Assembly (NCBI GenBank): GCA_027486275.1
Contig: JAIXPM010000397.1
Coordinates: 1 to 55,321 of the forward strand
Origin: Sphingomonadales bacterium
Lineage (GTDB): Bacteria > Pseudomonadota > Alphaproteobacteria > Sphingomonadales > Sphingomonadaceae
Direction: 5' to 3'
Length of the DNA: 55,321 nucleotides
Shown piece by piece: positions 10,556 through 19,507 of the stretch. Numbering within the stretch: position 1 is the first letter of the stretch; every line of letters begins with the position of its first letter. A program made the translations under genes and the position numbers. The notes beneath the pieces were generated by a model. It had not been told where the DNA came from, made no database searches, and worked only from the letters and a program-made list of their open reading frames with translations.

Positions 10556-11964
10556 GCAGTCTGGTGACGCCGCCGCCTAAAACACACGGTCCAGGCCTCA
10601 ATCCGGCGCTGAGGCAGTTTTGGAAAACGCGTGCGCGCACGCGCGTGCTTTATGGCGGACGCGCGGCCTCAAAGTCGTGGGATGCCGCCGGCGTTGCTGT
10701 GCTGTTTGCATGCCGGTCAAAGGCCCGGATCCTGTGTGCACGCCAGTTTCAGAACCGGATCGAAGAGTCGGTTTACGCTCTGATCAAGCACCGGATTCTA
10801 GAGTTTGGCCTGCGCGACCAGTTCATCATTCATCGCGACCGCATCACCCATCGGGCCACGGGAAGTGAGTTCGTCTTCTATGGCCTCAATCGCCATATCG
10901 ATGAGATCAAATCGATGGAGGGGATCGATATCTGCTGGATCGAAGAAGCACACAATCTCACCCAGGAGCAGTGGGAGATTTTGAACCCCACCTTGCGCAA
11001 ACAAGGATCACAGTTTTGGCTGACGTTCAATCCGCGCCTGGCGACCGATTTCGTCTATCGCTACTTCATCCTCAACACGCCGCCGCGGACCATCACGCGC
11101 AAGATTAATTACACCGAGAACCCCTTCATCAGCCAAACCATCCTCGACGAGATTGCGGCCTGCCGCGCCGCCGATGAGGACGATTTCCGCCACATATACC
11201 TTGGCGAGCCGCGCGCTGACGATGAGAACGCGGTCATCAAACGCGCCCACATCATCGCCGCCATCGGCGCGCGCGAGAAGCTTGGCATTGAACCCGTAGG
11301 CCAGCGCCGGATCGGCTTTGATGTCGCTGACAGCGGCGGCGATCAATGTGCGCTGGTCTACGCGCATGGCCCGTTCGTGACCTGGGCCGAGTTGTGGCCG
11401 GCCCGTGAGGATGAACTTCTGGCCTCAACTGCGAGGGTGTTCAATGTGGCACGTCAACGAAATGCTCACATCATCTATGATTCTATCGGGGTCGGTGCCG
11501 GGGTGGGCGCCATGCTCAACGACTTGGGTCGCCAACACAAAATCTACGTTCCCCACACAAAGTTCAATGCGGGCAGCGCAGTGCATCGCCCCGATTCCTT
11601 CTATATGCCGCAGATCAAAAACAAGGACCATTTTGCCAATCGAAAGGCGCAAGCTTGGTGGCTGGTCGCCGATCGGTTCCGCAACACCTACAATGCCATT
11701 CACAAGGGCCAGACCTTCGGGCCCGATGAACTGATTTTTCTGGACCCGACAATGCCGCACCTGGATCGGCTGATCGATGAGCTCACTATGCCTCTGCGCG
11801 ATGTGGACTCGGCCGGCCGCGTCAAGGTTGAGAGCAAGCAGGACCTGGCGAAACGCAACATTGCGTCGCCCAACCTCGCCGATGCGTTCATCATGGCGTT
11901 TGCGCCGTTCGAAAAGCCGATCGTGATCAGCAAAGAGGCGCTTGAAGCGATTGGGGCCCGATAG
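10552..11964 (+). CDS. Phage terminase large subunit (PBSX family)
   Basis: The 470-residue protein is the ATP-driven DNA-packaging motor and headful nuclease of tailed phages. It has a Walker A variant GGRAASKS at residues 35-42, a Walker B/catalytic carboxylate IDICWIEEAHN near 124-134, a coupling motif QFWLTFNP, and an RNase H-like nuclease domain beginning at GFDVADSGGDQCALVY with further acidic residues toward the C-terminus (LADAFIMAF). Its length is normal, so it appears intact. It starts inside the preceding gene (ATGA overlap). No portal, protease or capsid gene follows: an HD hydrolase on the other strand comes next, so this is only part of a packaging module. Confidence 0.92.
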   Translation: MSSLVTPPPKTHGPGLNPALRQFWKTRARTRVLYGGRAASKSWDAAGVAVLFACRSKARILCARQFQNRIEESVYALIKHRILEFGLRDQFIIHRDRITHRATGSEFVFYGLNRHIDEIKSMEGIDICWIEEAHNLTQEQWEILNPTLRKQGSQFWLTFNPRLATDFVYRYFILNTPPRTITRKINYTENPFISQTILDEIAACRAADEDDFRHIYLGEPRADDENAVIKRAHIIAAIGAREKLGIEPVGQRRIGFDVADSGGDQCALVYAHGPFVTWAELWPAREDELLASTARVFNVARQRNAHIIYDSIGVGAGVGAMLNDLGRQHKIYVPHTKFNAGSAVHRPDSFYMPQIKNKDHFANRKAQAWWLVADRFRNTYNAIHKGQTFGPDELIFLDPTMPHLDRLIDELTMPLRDVDSAGRVKVESKQDLAKRNIASPNLADAFIMAFAPFEKPIVISKEALEAIGAR

Positions 11965-12004
11965 ACCAGAGTGCAGTGCGCGATCGGCGTGTCCTATCAG
12001 CGGG

Positions 12005-12562
12005 TCAACCGCGGGAGCCGTGGAGGCCCATGCCCCTCTGGAACTCGGCATCAAACCTCGCTGCGAGCAGGTCGCTTGCCGACCGACAGCCGTCCACAAC
12101 CCGAGCAGCCCACAGAAAATAGTCCCTGATACGCTGCTGTTCCCAGTCAGCAGGCGGGCTGTTGGCCAGGGATCTGAGGTTGGACACCTTGTCTGCCAGC
12201 TTGATAATTTTCGCCCGCGCGCTGGCCTGTGCAGCATGCTCGATCTGAAGCTCTTTGCGCATCTGCTTCGGGAGGGCTTTGTCGTCGGTGACCTCGGCCA
12301 CCAGAGCAGCCACCTCGCTGCCAAACAGCGCCTCCAGCTCTTCCAGGGTGGCCTCAGTGTCCTCAACCGAGTCGTGCAAGACCGCAGCGGTCATCAGCGT
12401 GATATCGCCTGCGCTTGCCTCAGCGACCAGTTCGGCCACCTCAGTGAGGTGGTTCATGTAGGGCTCAGCTGCAGCGCCCTTGCGGCGCTGACTGACATGC
12501 CGGCTGGCAGCAAAGTGATAAGCTCGGGCTAATTGGATTACTCGCTCACCGGGTATGTTCAT
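12005..12562 (-). CDS. HD-domain phosphohydrolase, (p)ppGpp hydrolase (MESH1/SpoT) type
   Basis: The 185-residue protein matches the hydrolase domain of RelA/SpoT and stand-alone MESH1-like enzymes. Metal ligands are in HDSVEDT, with the preceding AYHFAA...YMNHLTEVA helix and the later IIKLADKVSNLRSL. These enzymes remove the 3'-pyrophosphate from (p)ppGpp; a relaxed nucleotide specificity is possible. The ATG at 12562 is taken because AAAGGAG lies about 11 bases upstream. An earlier in-frame start at 12652 adds 30 basic residues outside the family. It converges on the terminase gene with 40 bases between. Such single-domain genes are often carried by phages and plasmids. A 14-bp palindrome lies about 100 bases upstream. 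Confidence 0.85.
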   Translation of the reverse strand: MNIPGERVIQLARAYHFAASRHVSQRRKGAAAEPYMNHLTEVAELVAEASAGDITLMTAAVLHDSVEDTEATLEELEALFGSEVAALVAEVTDDKALPKQMRKELQIEHAAQASARAKIIKLADKVSNLRSLANSPPADWEQQRIRDYFLWAARVVDGCRSASDLLAARFDAEFQRGMGLHGSRG

Positions 12563-12657
12563 GCGTGTTTCTTCTCCTTTCGTTGGGCTCCGGGGGCGCT
12601 TGGATTCCTTGCCTCCTTTTAAAAGAATGCTCATTTTATCATTATATATCAACCTAA

Positions 12658-12671
12658 TAAGATCGATCTTA
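12658..12671. promoter_or_regulatory. 14-bp perfect palindrome upstream of HD hydrolase
   Basis: TAAGATCGATCTTA reads the same on both strands and lies about 95 bases before the HD hydrolase start, in an A+T-rich stretch. It may be an operator; no cognate regulator is visible. Confidence 0.45.
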
Positions 12672-12672
12672 T

Positions 12673-12704
12673 GCAGGGAATTCTGTGCTGCAATCTGCGA
12701 CGCT
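12673..12704. repeat. Right flanking repeat of the phage-derived block
   Basis: GCAGGGAATT (12673-12682) and CTGCGACGCT (12695-12704) repeat, in the same order and orientation, the two decamers found adjoining at 7676-7695. The first decamer is also identical to the 22-bp-spaced repeats at 7766 and 7788. Confidence 0.4.
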
Positions 12705-12918
12705 GATATGCATCGAGCATGGGCAGGACTGCCACAGCATGGCGGGTAGTGGGCCGATTGCGGTCAGTCCGCTTCTGGACCGCGATCGCGCAATAGCCGC
12801 CGTTAGCGCCAGCATCCCCGAGAGGCAGCTAGCGATTAAAGCTGGACGACACTCCGTTCTGCAAGAGCTGGAGATCCAGAGTACTGATAGTTGCCGGTGA
12901 CTAAGCGCTCAGGACTCG

Positions 12919-15900
12919 TCATACTTTTGGTGCGGTATCAGCTGCGGTGCCACCTGGATGCTGCTTGTGCGCTTTCGACACCGGACGGAGGTCAAGGGCA
13001 AGAGCGCTGAGTGCGGCAATTTTCTCGTCGCTACCGCGCGCAAGGTGATTCACCAGATCCTCTTGGTTCGGCTGGCCGAGCGCCAGGCGATAGAGCAAAC
13101 GCTGGCGCTGGAGGTGATCGAAGCGCCCGATGTCACGGCTCTTCGACAATACCAGAACATGTCGGTCGATATCGGCGTTCTCGAACGTCCACCATGGTGA
13201 CAGTCCGGTGTCGTTAGGAAAGCGCGCCTCTCCAAGGGCCGCAGCCGCGTTCCACGGCGATAGCCCGCCCTTGCCTGCCGCCACTGCGTCCTCGCGCACC
13301 TTTGCGCCAAGCGGCCGGCGGATCAACAGGCCGCCATAACGGGAGATGCGACCTTCGCGTTGTTCAAGATCGACCGGATTCGACGGAAGATCCCAATGGA
13401 CGATCCGCCGACACCAACTGTGGAAATCGAGCCCCTCCTGGCCGATCGACGTCGTGGCAAGTACATGCGGCCAGAACGGCGTGTTGAACGCCCGCCTCAA
13501 ACCCTCGGCACGCGGTGGGTCGTCCCCTTCGGAATCGGAAAGGGCACGTTCGGTCGTCTCGGCGTCGGCTTTCTCCGTCCCGCTGAACGGCACGGCCGCG
13601 TGGCATCGCAGGCGGATCGAGCTCCCGGTTGCCGGTAGGCCGCGGAAGGTGAACCAGCCCAACGAAGCGTGCAGCGCCGAGCCGAGTTCGTCGAGCAATT
13701 GCGCTGCCTCGACTTGCCCTTGCGCGAGCCAGAAATGTTCGTCGAGCACGCTCTCGAGGCCACCATCGCGTACCGCTGCCACCAGCAACTCGGTAATGCT
13801 GCCGTCCCCGAGCCGTCCCCAAAAGACGCGATTGTCGAGATAGGTCCGGAGCCGGTGCCAGCAAAACCAAGTAAGGTCGTAGATGTGCTCAGGGTCGATT
13901 GCCGTTGGGAGATGGCGTAGCAGCGCGCGGCCCACAGCGACAGCGGGCGACGACAGCGCGATCTCGGCGAGGCGGTCGAATTCCCTGCTGCTGATCCACT
14001 CGATCGCCTCTACGTTGTCGCGCTCCTCGACGATCCGCCCGAGCACGGCCTCATCGCCCGCCGTTGCGGCCCATGCCAACTGGGTGGCATCGTAGTCGCC
14101 CGATTCCCGCTCGATCGCGGCCAGCAGGTTCCACAGCGGTCGGGAGCGCTCCGCGTCTTTCTTCGGCCTCTCACGGATTTCGATCTTGAGGCGGCCCAGC
14201 GCACGGCGGAGCTGATTGGCCACCGTCTTAAGCGCCGTGTCCGCGGTCGCGTGGTGTCCCTTGAGCGGATCCGTCACCCGGATCAGGAACGGCGAGGGGT
14301 GGAACAGCCCCATCACCGGCAGGCCGGACTGCGGCGCCAGGCGCTTGCTCTCCCAGGTCCGGCGGCGATCGGTGCTTGCCGTATTAAGATAGGCGTTCTC
14401 GACCCAAAGGCTCATCAGCGCCGCAACGCTCTGCGGCGTCGCGCGGAAGCGGCTGAAGAGAAGAGTCTTCTGGGAGGGCGCGCTCGCCCACGGCCCGGCC
14501 AAACGCCACCAACGCATCGACGGCGCCACCCATGGCAGGGCCAGCTCCGAACATTTCGCAATTTCCTGCAGCGCGCGCAACTTTGCGCTTCCCCAGCCTT
14601 GCTTCGCCTCGGCGAGTTGCTTGCCGGCGCGCAGGAATGGTGCGCCGGGCTCGCGCTCGAACGGTCTATCTTCGGCGATCTTGTAGCGGGAGCCCAACGC
14701 CTGCGCCGGCAGCGGGACCGACAGCCAATAAGCCGAAGCAGCGGTCTTGTTCCGGTCGGTTACTTTGCCGGCAAACTGCTTGAACACCCGCAGATCGCCC
14801 GGCAAGATGGCGAGGGGGGCGCGGCGTGTCCGATAATCCTCGCTAGTCGACGCCGGGCGCTCCGTACGGGCGATGCACGGCCGCAGCAGCGCATCGATTC
14901 GGTCACGCGTCGCTACGGCACGGTCGCGAAGCAGCGGGTCGATACCGTCCCCTGTCGCATCGCCGATCGCTCGCAGAATTTCGCCAAAGCTGGCGAACAG
15001 CTGCTCGGCCTCCGCGCGGGTCTCCTTGTTCCCAGTTAGGAACTCGATCGTCTCGAACAGCTCCTCATGCGCCTGCGGTCCATCCTTGCCATCCCAGGAC
15101 ACGCCGTAGAGGCGATAGGGCGTCGCTGAGAGAAGCAGCATCGCCGGTCTCTTCCTGCCGATACCGAGCAGTGCCTGCCCAAGACGGTCGCCAGCTGCGG
15201 GCGCCAGCATCTCCCGGAAGCGCTGGAATTCGTCGAAGATGATGAGATCGGGCGGCGTAGCCTCCAGGCAGGCTTCGGCAAGGAGCCGCCTCAACACGGT
15301 CAGGGTGCGTGAATGGGGCTTTTCGCCCGCAGCTTTAGCAATGCGGTCGGCGAGGCTGGGCCGCTTGCCTTCCGGATTGAAGCGCGCCTTGAGCGCGTTG
15401 CGATAGGTATCGACGAGCTTGGGATCGATGCCACCCATAAGCCGATCGGCCGTACGACACGCGCCCTCCCAGCTCTTCACGGCGCGCTGTTGAATGAACA
15501 GATCGGGCAGCTTCTCTGAAACCCCTGGCACGGCACGTTCGAGCAGGCGGCCGAGGAACGCCCGCTCGACAGCGGCCCCGGGAGACTGGTGTTGGCCCTC
15601 GGCCGGAAACGAGGTCTGCGGAGCGAACGAATAGAGACGCAGCGGAGAGCGTGGCTCTCCGGGCGGCCGCTGGTCGAGCGGGATCATAGATAGCCGATCG
15701 ACCTTGGAGAGGGCGCGTCTCCTCGCATCCTTGTTCCCGAGGAAGTCGACGAGGCGCGACGCATTCTGATCCGAAACGCGTGTGTTGTTGGTGACATAAA
15801 AGGCCGTGAACGCCTTGGTGCCTCCTTTTGACAGATGTCGGAGGACTTCGCGCGCGACCGTGGTCTTGCCCAGCCCGACCTCGTCCGCAACGAGGAACCG

Positions 15901-15978
15901 GCGGCTCCCCTTGCCGGTGAGTGCCTCGACGGCAGCGGCCACCGTTGCCTCCTGGAATGGGCGCGGGGTGCTGCTCAT
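12919..15978 (-). CDS. Large DEAD/SNF2-like helicase of putative defence operon
   Basis: The 1019-residue superfamily 2 ATPase has Walker A DEVGLGKTT at residues 32-40, a DEFQ Walker B box near residue 248 (LIIFDEFQRF), motif III LLLSATPYRL, and C-terminal motifs V and VI near residue 860 (TTSIGQEGLDFHSW, then QREGRISRYGG). Hundreds of residues lie between the two RecA lobes, so a large insertion of unknown role is present. No nuclease motif of its own is clear. The ATG at 15978 overlaps the PLD gene's stop as ATGA, so it is the third gene of an operon with the DUF6361 and PLD genes. I infer that it translocates on nucleic acid and delivers it to, or is guided by, the PLD partner. An open frame continues upstream to 16011, but the overlap decides the start. 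Confidence 0.88.
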   Translation of the reverse strand: MSSTPRPFQEATVAAAVEALTGKGSRRFLVADEVGLGKTTVAREVLRHLSKGGTKAFTAFYVTNNTRVSDQNASRLVDFLGNKDARRRALSKVDRLSMIPLDQRPPGEPRSPLRLYSFAPQTSFPAEGQHQSPGAAVERAFLGRLLERAVPGVSEKLPDLFIQQRAVKSWEGACRTADRLMGGIDPKLVDTYRNALKARFNPEGKRPSLADRIAKAAGEKPHSRTLTVLRRLLAEACLEATPPDLIIFDEFQRFREMLAPAAGDRLGQALLGIGRKRPAMLLLSATPYRLYGVSWDGKDGPQAHEELFETIEFLTGNKETRAEAEQLFASFGEILRAIGDATGDGIDPLLRDRAVATRDRIDALLRPCIARTERPASTSEDYRTRRAPLAILPGDLRVFKQFAGKVTDRNKTAASAYWLSVPLPAQALGSRYKIAEDRPFEREPGAPFLRAGKQLAEAKQGWGSAKLRALQEIAKCSELALPWVAPSMRWWRLAGPWASAPSQKTLLFSRFRATPQSVAALMSLWVENAYLNTASTDRRRTWESKRLAPQSGLPVMGLFHPSPFLIRVTDPLKGHHATADTALKTVANQLRRALGRLKIEIRERPKKDAERSRPLWNLLAAIERESGDYDATQLAWAATAGDEAVLGRIVEERDNVEAIEWISSREFDRLAEIALSSPAVAVGRALLRHLPTAIDPEHIYDLTWFCWHRLRTYLDNRVFWGRLGDGSITELLVAAVRDGGLESVLDEHFWLAQGQVEAAQLLDELGSALHASLGWFTFRGLPATGSSIRLRCHAAVPFSGTEKADAETTERALSDSEGDDPPRAEGLRRAFNTPFWPHVLATTSIGQEGLDFHSWCRRIVHWDLPSNPVDLEQREGRISRYGGLLIRRPLGAKVREDAVAAGKGGLSPWNAAAALGEARFPNDTGLSPWWTFENADIDRHVLVLSKSRDIGRFDHLQRQRLLYRLALGQPNQEDLVNHLARGSDEKIAALSALALDLRPVSKAHKQHPGGTAADTAPKV

Positions 15979-17822
15979 TTCTTCAACAACACGTCGCGCG
16001 CGACGCCCCACGTTTCTTGGAGCGCCCTGAGATCTGCGCGATCCTCGCTCGAAAGATGTTCGCCGTGGGCAAGTACGGCTGCGACGTAGCGATCGAGCAT
16101 CGCATCGACTCGCTTGAGAGCATCGGTCTTCTGCATCTCTTCCTTGGCCCAGGCCGTGAGGATATCCTCGAGCGCGAAGCCGTCATGCTTCCAACTCTCG
16201 CGTCGCCCCGCGCCGCACACCGGCTCTACATCCCAATCGTCCTCGGCACCTGCGCCGGCCTCGCCCTCCAACATTTCGCGCAACCAAGCCTGCAGGCCGG
16301 CGACGCTGAGGAAGCGGCTGATCGCCGCGGAATCGCGGTCCCCCTCAATCATCGGTGAGATCGGCACCCGCATCATCCAGGAAGCGGCCGGCAAGTCGCC
16401 CATCACGAGGCGGAACTGGACGAGATCGGTCTGTAGGGACAGTGGAACCTCGCCCAACGCTACGCTCCGGGCGTCAGCTTCCCATGGGTGCATCACCATC
16501 GTTGCGAGACCCACTTCGAGGCGCGCGGACGCCGGCAGCGTAGGTGCTTGCTCACCCTCGATGGTGAACAGCTTGCCATCGCGCCGGAGGGTCAGGGGAA
16601 TGTCCGCCAGCATCCAGCGGACCTGTTCCAGCTGCAGTTCGGACGCCTCGCCCTCACCCTCATCTGGAATCCCCTCCAGCAGGGCTGGCGCGATCGGGGT
16701 TGCGGAGCCGACGATCGCCAGGACTCCGTCGATCTCTGCAGCGCCGCCGCTGAACCGGGCGGCCACCTCTGCGTTGCGGCCAGACCAGGCGCGATCCGTC
16801 GCGTTGGCGCTGCCGACGACGATGTCGATGCGGTTGCCGGTGATTGAGGCGAACAGCTTGGCATGTAGGCCGGAATGCGCAGTACCTGCTCGGCCTTCAT
16901 CCTCCTCGTCGGTGGCAGGCTCGCACGTGGTGTCGATCGGGACCTCGTCCGCCTCGCTCCCGTCCGGGCTCGGCGCTGCGAGCGACAGCAGCTTGAAACC
17001 GGACAGGCCGGCGCGCCCTTCCGCCCTCAGCTTGCGCACCGCCGGCAAGGTCGTGACGAGGGTGCGATCGGCACACCCCGCGGTCATGCCGCCAAGTGCG
17101 CCGGCGAACGTGTCGCACAGAAAAGGGCTCAATATGATGATCTTGCCGGCCTTCGACGCGGCGAGCGGGGGCGCCGGCTCCCCGCCGCGCGTCCACAGGT
17201 CGATGCTATCGACATGGGTCCCCTCCGGCGCGATCCATCGAACAGTCTTCAACTCATCGGAGAGCGTGTCGGAATCGAGGTCGGGAAGCTTCGCCTCCCG
17301 GGCGAGCGTAGCACCGAGCGCGTCTATTCCGCTGATCGCCTGACTTCCTTTGCGCCGCTTGCTCTCGCCGTCGAGGACCAGCCCGAGATCGAGGTCCCGG
17401 CTTGTCGTGAGATTGCGGCTTCCGATCCAGAGTCGCCAGAAACGGTGCGACTTGTCGTCCTCGTAGCAGATCAGTGCGGCTTTCGGGTGCCAGCTGTTCA
17501 AACGCTCCCGATACGGCATTTCGATTACGAACTGGTCGAGCACCGCAGCGATCCGGGGAAGCTTCGGCCCGCGGTGGATGCGGCCGCGCTGGACGATGAA
17601 CCGGACACGGTCGCGCAGCGCCTCGATGGCACCGGCGAAATCGGACTTGTTGCCGCCAGCACTATCGCGGCCGCGTGCATGCAGATTGAGCAGGGCGCCG
17701 CCCAGCACGATCGGATCGGCCGAATAGGCGGCGAACAGCGCGAACCGCGTGCGCGTAAGCTTTGGCGGTCGCAACAGCTCGAGAAATGCCTGGCCGGGGA
17801 AGTCCTTCGGTGGCTTCTTCAT
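15975..17822 (-). CDS. PLD-family protein with two HxK-GSxN motifs
   Basis: The 615-residue protein carries two phospholipase-D-type half-sites: H112-x-K114 with G134-S-x-N137, and H320-x-K322 with G337-S-x-N340. Two half-sites in one chain form the complete active site seen in PLD-family nucleases and lipases, so it can act as a monomer. No signal peptide or membrane segment is present, which favours a cytosolic nuclease over a lipase. The C-terminal 250 residues have no motif I know and may bind the helicase. The ATG at 17822 overlaps the DUF6361 stop (ATGA), and its own stop overlaps the helicase start (ATGA). Tight coupling suggests a fixed stoichiometry. Confidence 0.88.
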   Translation of the reverse strand: MKKPPKDFPGQAFLELLRPPKLTRTRFALFAAYSADPIVLGGALLNLHARGRDSAGGNKSDFAGAIEALRDRVRFIVQRGRIHRGPKLPRIAAVLDQFVIEMPYRERLNSWHPKAALICYEDDKSHRFWRLWIGSRNLTTSRDLDLGLVLDGESKRRKGSQAISGIDALGATLAREAKLPDLDSDTLSDELKTVRWIAPEGTHVDSIDLWTRGGEPAPPLAASKAGKIIILSPFLCDTFAGALGGMTAGCADRTLVTTLPAVRKLRAEGRAGLSGFKLLSLAAPSPDGSEADEVPIDTTCEPATDEEDEGRAGTAHSGLHAKLFASITGNRIDIVVGSANATDRAWSGRNAEVAARFSGGAAEIDGVLAIVGSATPIAPALLEGIPDEGEGEASELQLEQVRWMLADIPLTLRRDGKLFTIEGEQAPTLPASARLEVGLATMVMHPWEADARSVALGEVPLSLQTDLVQFRLVMGDLPAASWMMRVPISPMIEGDRDSAAISRFLSVAGLQAWLREMLEGEAGAGAEDDWDVEPVCGAGRRESWKHDGFALEDILTAWAKEEMQKTDALKRVDAMLDRYVAAVLAHGEHLSSEDRADLRALQETWGVARDVLLKK

Positions 17823-19027
17823 GCGCCGACCAGATCCTTGAGCAACATCTGCACCCGGTCCCAACGATAGTGAAGCGGAGCGCCGATCGGATGGTGATCA
17901 TTGTCCCAGTCCGCGCGCTGATCGAAGCCGAATTGGGTGAGCGACAGCCGCGCGCGGCGCCCCTTGCGGCCGATCTCGGCGTTCCGATAGACCTCCTCAA
18001 GCCGCATCGGATCACTGTGCCCGTTACGGATCCACGAGAGCGTATCGCGCAGTGCGATCGAGACGACGGGGGAGAACTCGCTCTTGTCGTTCATGTCCTC
18101 GAGAAAGGCCGCCCAGTCGAGCCGGTCCGCCTGCGTCCGCCACTGCTCCAGCACCCGCGGCAGCGCATCGCGCTGCGTAGCGGTGCGCTTGCTGCGGTCA
18201 ATGGCTTCACACAGCGTCTCGACCTGTGCGGCATAGACTGCACGGCCAATTGCCGCCAAGGCGGCTGCTTGCCCCGAGCGTTCAAGAGCCGGTCGCTCGG
18301 TTTCGGCTAAGTCGCGGATCTGGGGACTCCACGCAGCGCGGCTCGACGACACGTCGTGCCCGACCAGAAGCGATAATATTGACCGCGCGCCCGGGTTCTT
18401 CGGCGATGTAAGGCTGCGCAACCGCTTGGCCAGGAACTTTTTCTCCTTCGCGGTGAGGTCGAAGCTGAGCGTGCCTTCGCCAGTCTGGTTCCAGTCCTCG
18501 GGCGGTTCGGGACACACGAACGGCCAGGACACGCCGTTCAGCGGTGTCCCCTCGTCATCCTTCAACAGTCCGCCGGGCTTTCCGGCAACGATGCGCTCGA
18601 CCTGATAGCGGCTGAGCGGCCCGGTCCCCTCCTGCTCGCGCACCAGCCCCCAGCGTTGCAGCGCGCCCCAATATACCTGGCTTGGACGCTGATCGACCGG
18701 CAACGGATAGTTCCGGCTTCCGATGACGCCCTCCGGCTCGTTGATCAGCCGTCCCGTCAGCAGATATTCGCGGCGCTTCATGCTGTCCTGGGTTCGCATG
18801 CCCTTGGTGGGCTTGGCCTGCTCGTCGCGGTAGAGCCAGGGCACGAACAGGACGTAGCGCAGCCGGGTGTGCAGGACCGAGGTGCCAGGGAAGAAGCGGT
18901 CGGCGTAACGCTGGTGGACGATTAGGAAGCCGATCTCGTCACGGACACCTTTCTGGTCCGCGTTCATGAATTTCCGTGCCTCGCGCATTGCGTCCGGCGA
19001 AAGGTATGTCATCCCGAAGGAAGCCAA
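17819..19027 (-). CDS. DUF6361 family protein, first gene of putative defence operon
   Basis: The 402-residue protein matches the DUF6361 family at its N-terminus: MASFGMTYLSPD..., then RDEIGF, then RFFPGTSVLHTRLRYVLFVPWLYRD. In family members the same start, 'ASSFGWLD...LFPGTSTIQTRARYFLFIPW', is conserved. This supports the TTG at 19027 as start even though it is a rare codon; a GGGGGTGGAG stretch precedes it. I see no catalytic motif. Basic and helical segments dominate the second half. Family members are, to my knowledge, found beside PLD and helicase genes, which suggests a sensor or scaffold for that pair. It is the promoter-proximal gene of the operon. Confidence 0.82.
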   Translation of the reverse strand: MASFGMTYLSPDAMREARKFMNADQKGVRDEIGFLIVHQRYADRFFPGTSVLHTRLRYVLFVPWLYRDEQAKPTKGMRTQDSMKRREYLLTGRLINEPEGVIGSRNYPLPVDQRPSQVYWGALQRWGLVREQEGTGPLSRYQVERIVAGKPGGLLKDDEGTPLNGVSWPFVCPEPPEDWNQTGEGTLSFDLTAKEKKFLAKRLRSLTSPKNPGARSILSLLVGHDVSSSRAAWSPQIRDLAETERPALERSGQAAALAAIGRAVYAAQVETLCEAIDRSKRTATQRDALPRVLEQWRTQADRLDWAAFLEDMNDKSEFSPVVSIALRDTLSWIRNGHSDPMRLEEVYRNAEIGRKGRRARLSLTQFGFDQRADWDNDHHPIGAPLHYRWDRVQMLLKDLVGA

Positions 19028-19507
19028 GCTCCACCCCCAAAAGCCTAATCACTCAATGAATGAAGGAGAAATCTGCGTGGAACCAACGCATTCTTCTCGA
19101 GCTTCCACCCGTTCGCGCTCCTCGTTAACCCGATAATCCCAAATTCTGATGCATAAGCAACAGTCAATCCATCTACATACAGTTTGCGCGCAATATGCAG
19201 AGGTATGGGTATCTTGGTAGTCATTCTCCGTTCGCACGCGCCCAGCAGTCGGCATCGCGCCTGTATGGAAGAGTTCAATGTGCCTTACGCGAACCCAACA
19301 CGCTGTACATCCGCTTCGCGAAAGCCCCGCCATTAAGCCTATTGGTCGGGAATGGCAGTAATGGCCGTTCCAGCCTCAGTTCAGAGTGGATGAACGATCG
19401 GCTGGTTTCGGGATCGGGTTGAACCTAGCTGAAAGGCCGATAGGGGGGCGCAAAGCGGACGGGCAGGTTTCGGGCATCGTGAGCGGTCATTCCAGCCGAT
19501 CGGGCCC
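19028..19507. other. Non-coding spacer between defence operon and RND efflux operon
   Basis: In 480 bases I see no supported gene. A 77-codon minus-strand frame (19045-19278), or its 59-codon inner form from an ATG at 19224, lies just upstream of the DUF6361 gene. It has a GGAGA directly against the ATG and no recognised domain, so I do not call it. The stretch must contain the DUF6361 operon promoter, and it marks the right edge of that cassette. Confidence 0.5.

Larger units (their letters stand above)
12563..12918. other. Non-coding spacer between phage-derived block and PLD/helicase operon
   Basis: This 356-base spacer has no supported gene. The first 110 bases are A+T-rich and contain the likely promoter of the HD hydrolase plus the palindrome at 12658-12671. 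Then come one more GCAGGGAATT (12673-12682) and the right-hand flanking repeat. A 71-codon plus-strand frame at 12685 has no ribosome-binding site and no recognisable features. Confidence 0.5.

Noticed and set aside
8149..12562. Complete prophage
   Set aside because: Only packaging and modification genes are present; portal, capsid, tail, lysis and integrase genes are missing.
12685..12900. 71-codon plus-strand frame
   Set aside because: It has no ribosome-binding site or family features and overlaps the flanking repeat.
19045..19278. Small minus-strand gene before the DUF6361 gene
   Set aside because: There is no properly spaced ribosome-binding site for the 59-codon form and no recognisable domain; I treat it as spacer.
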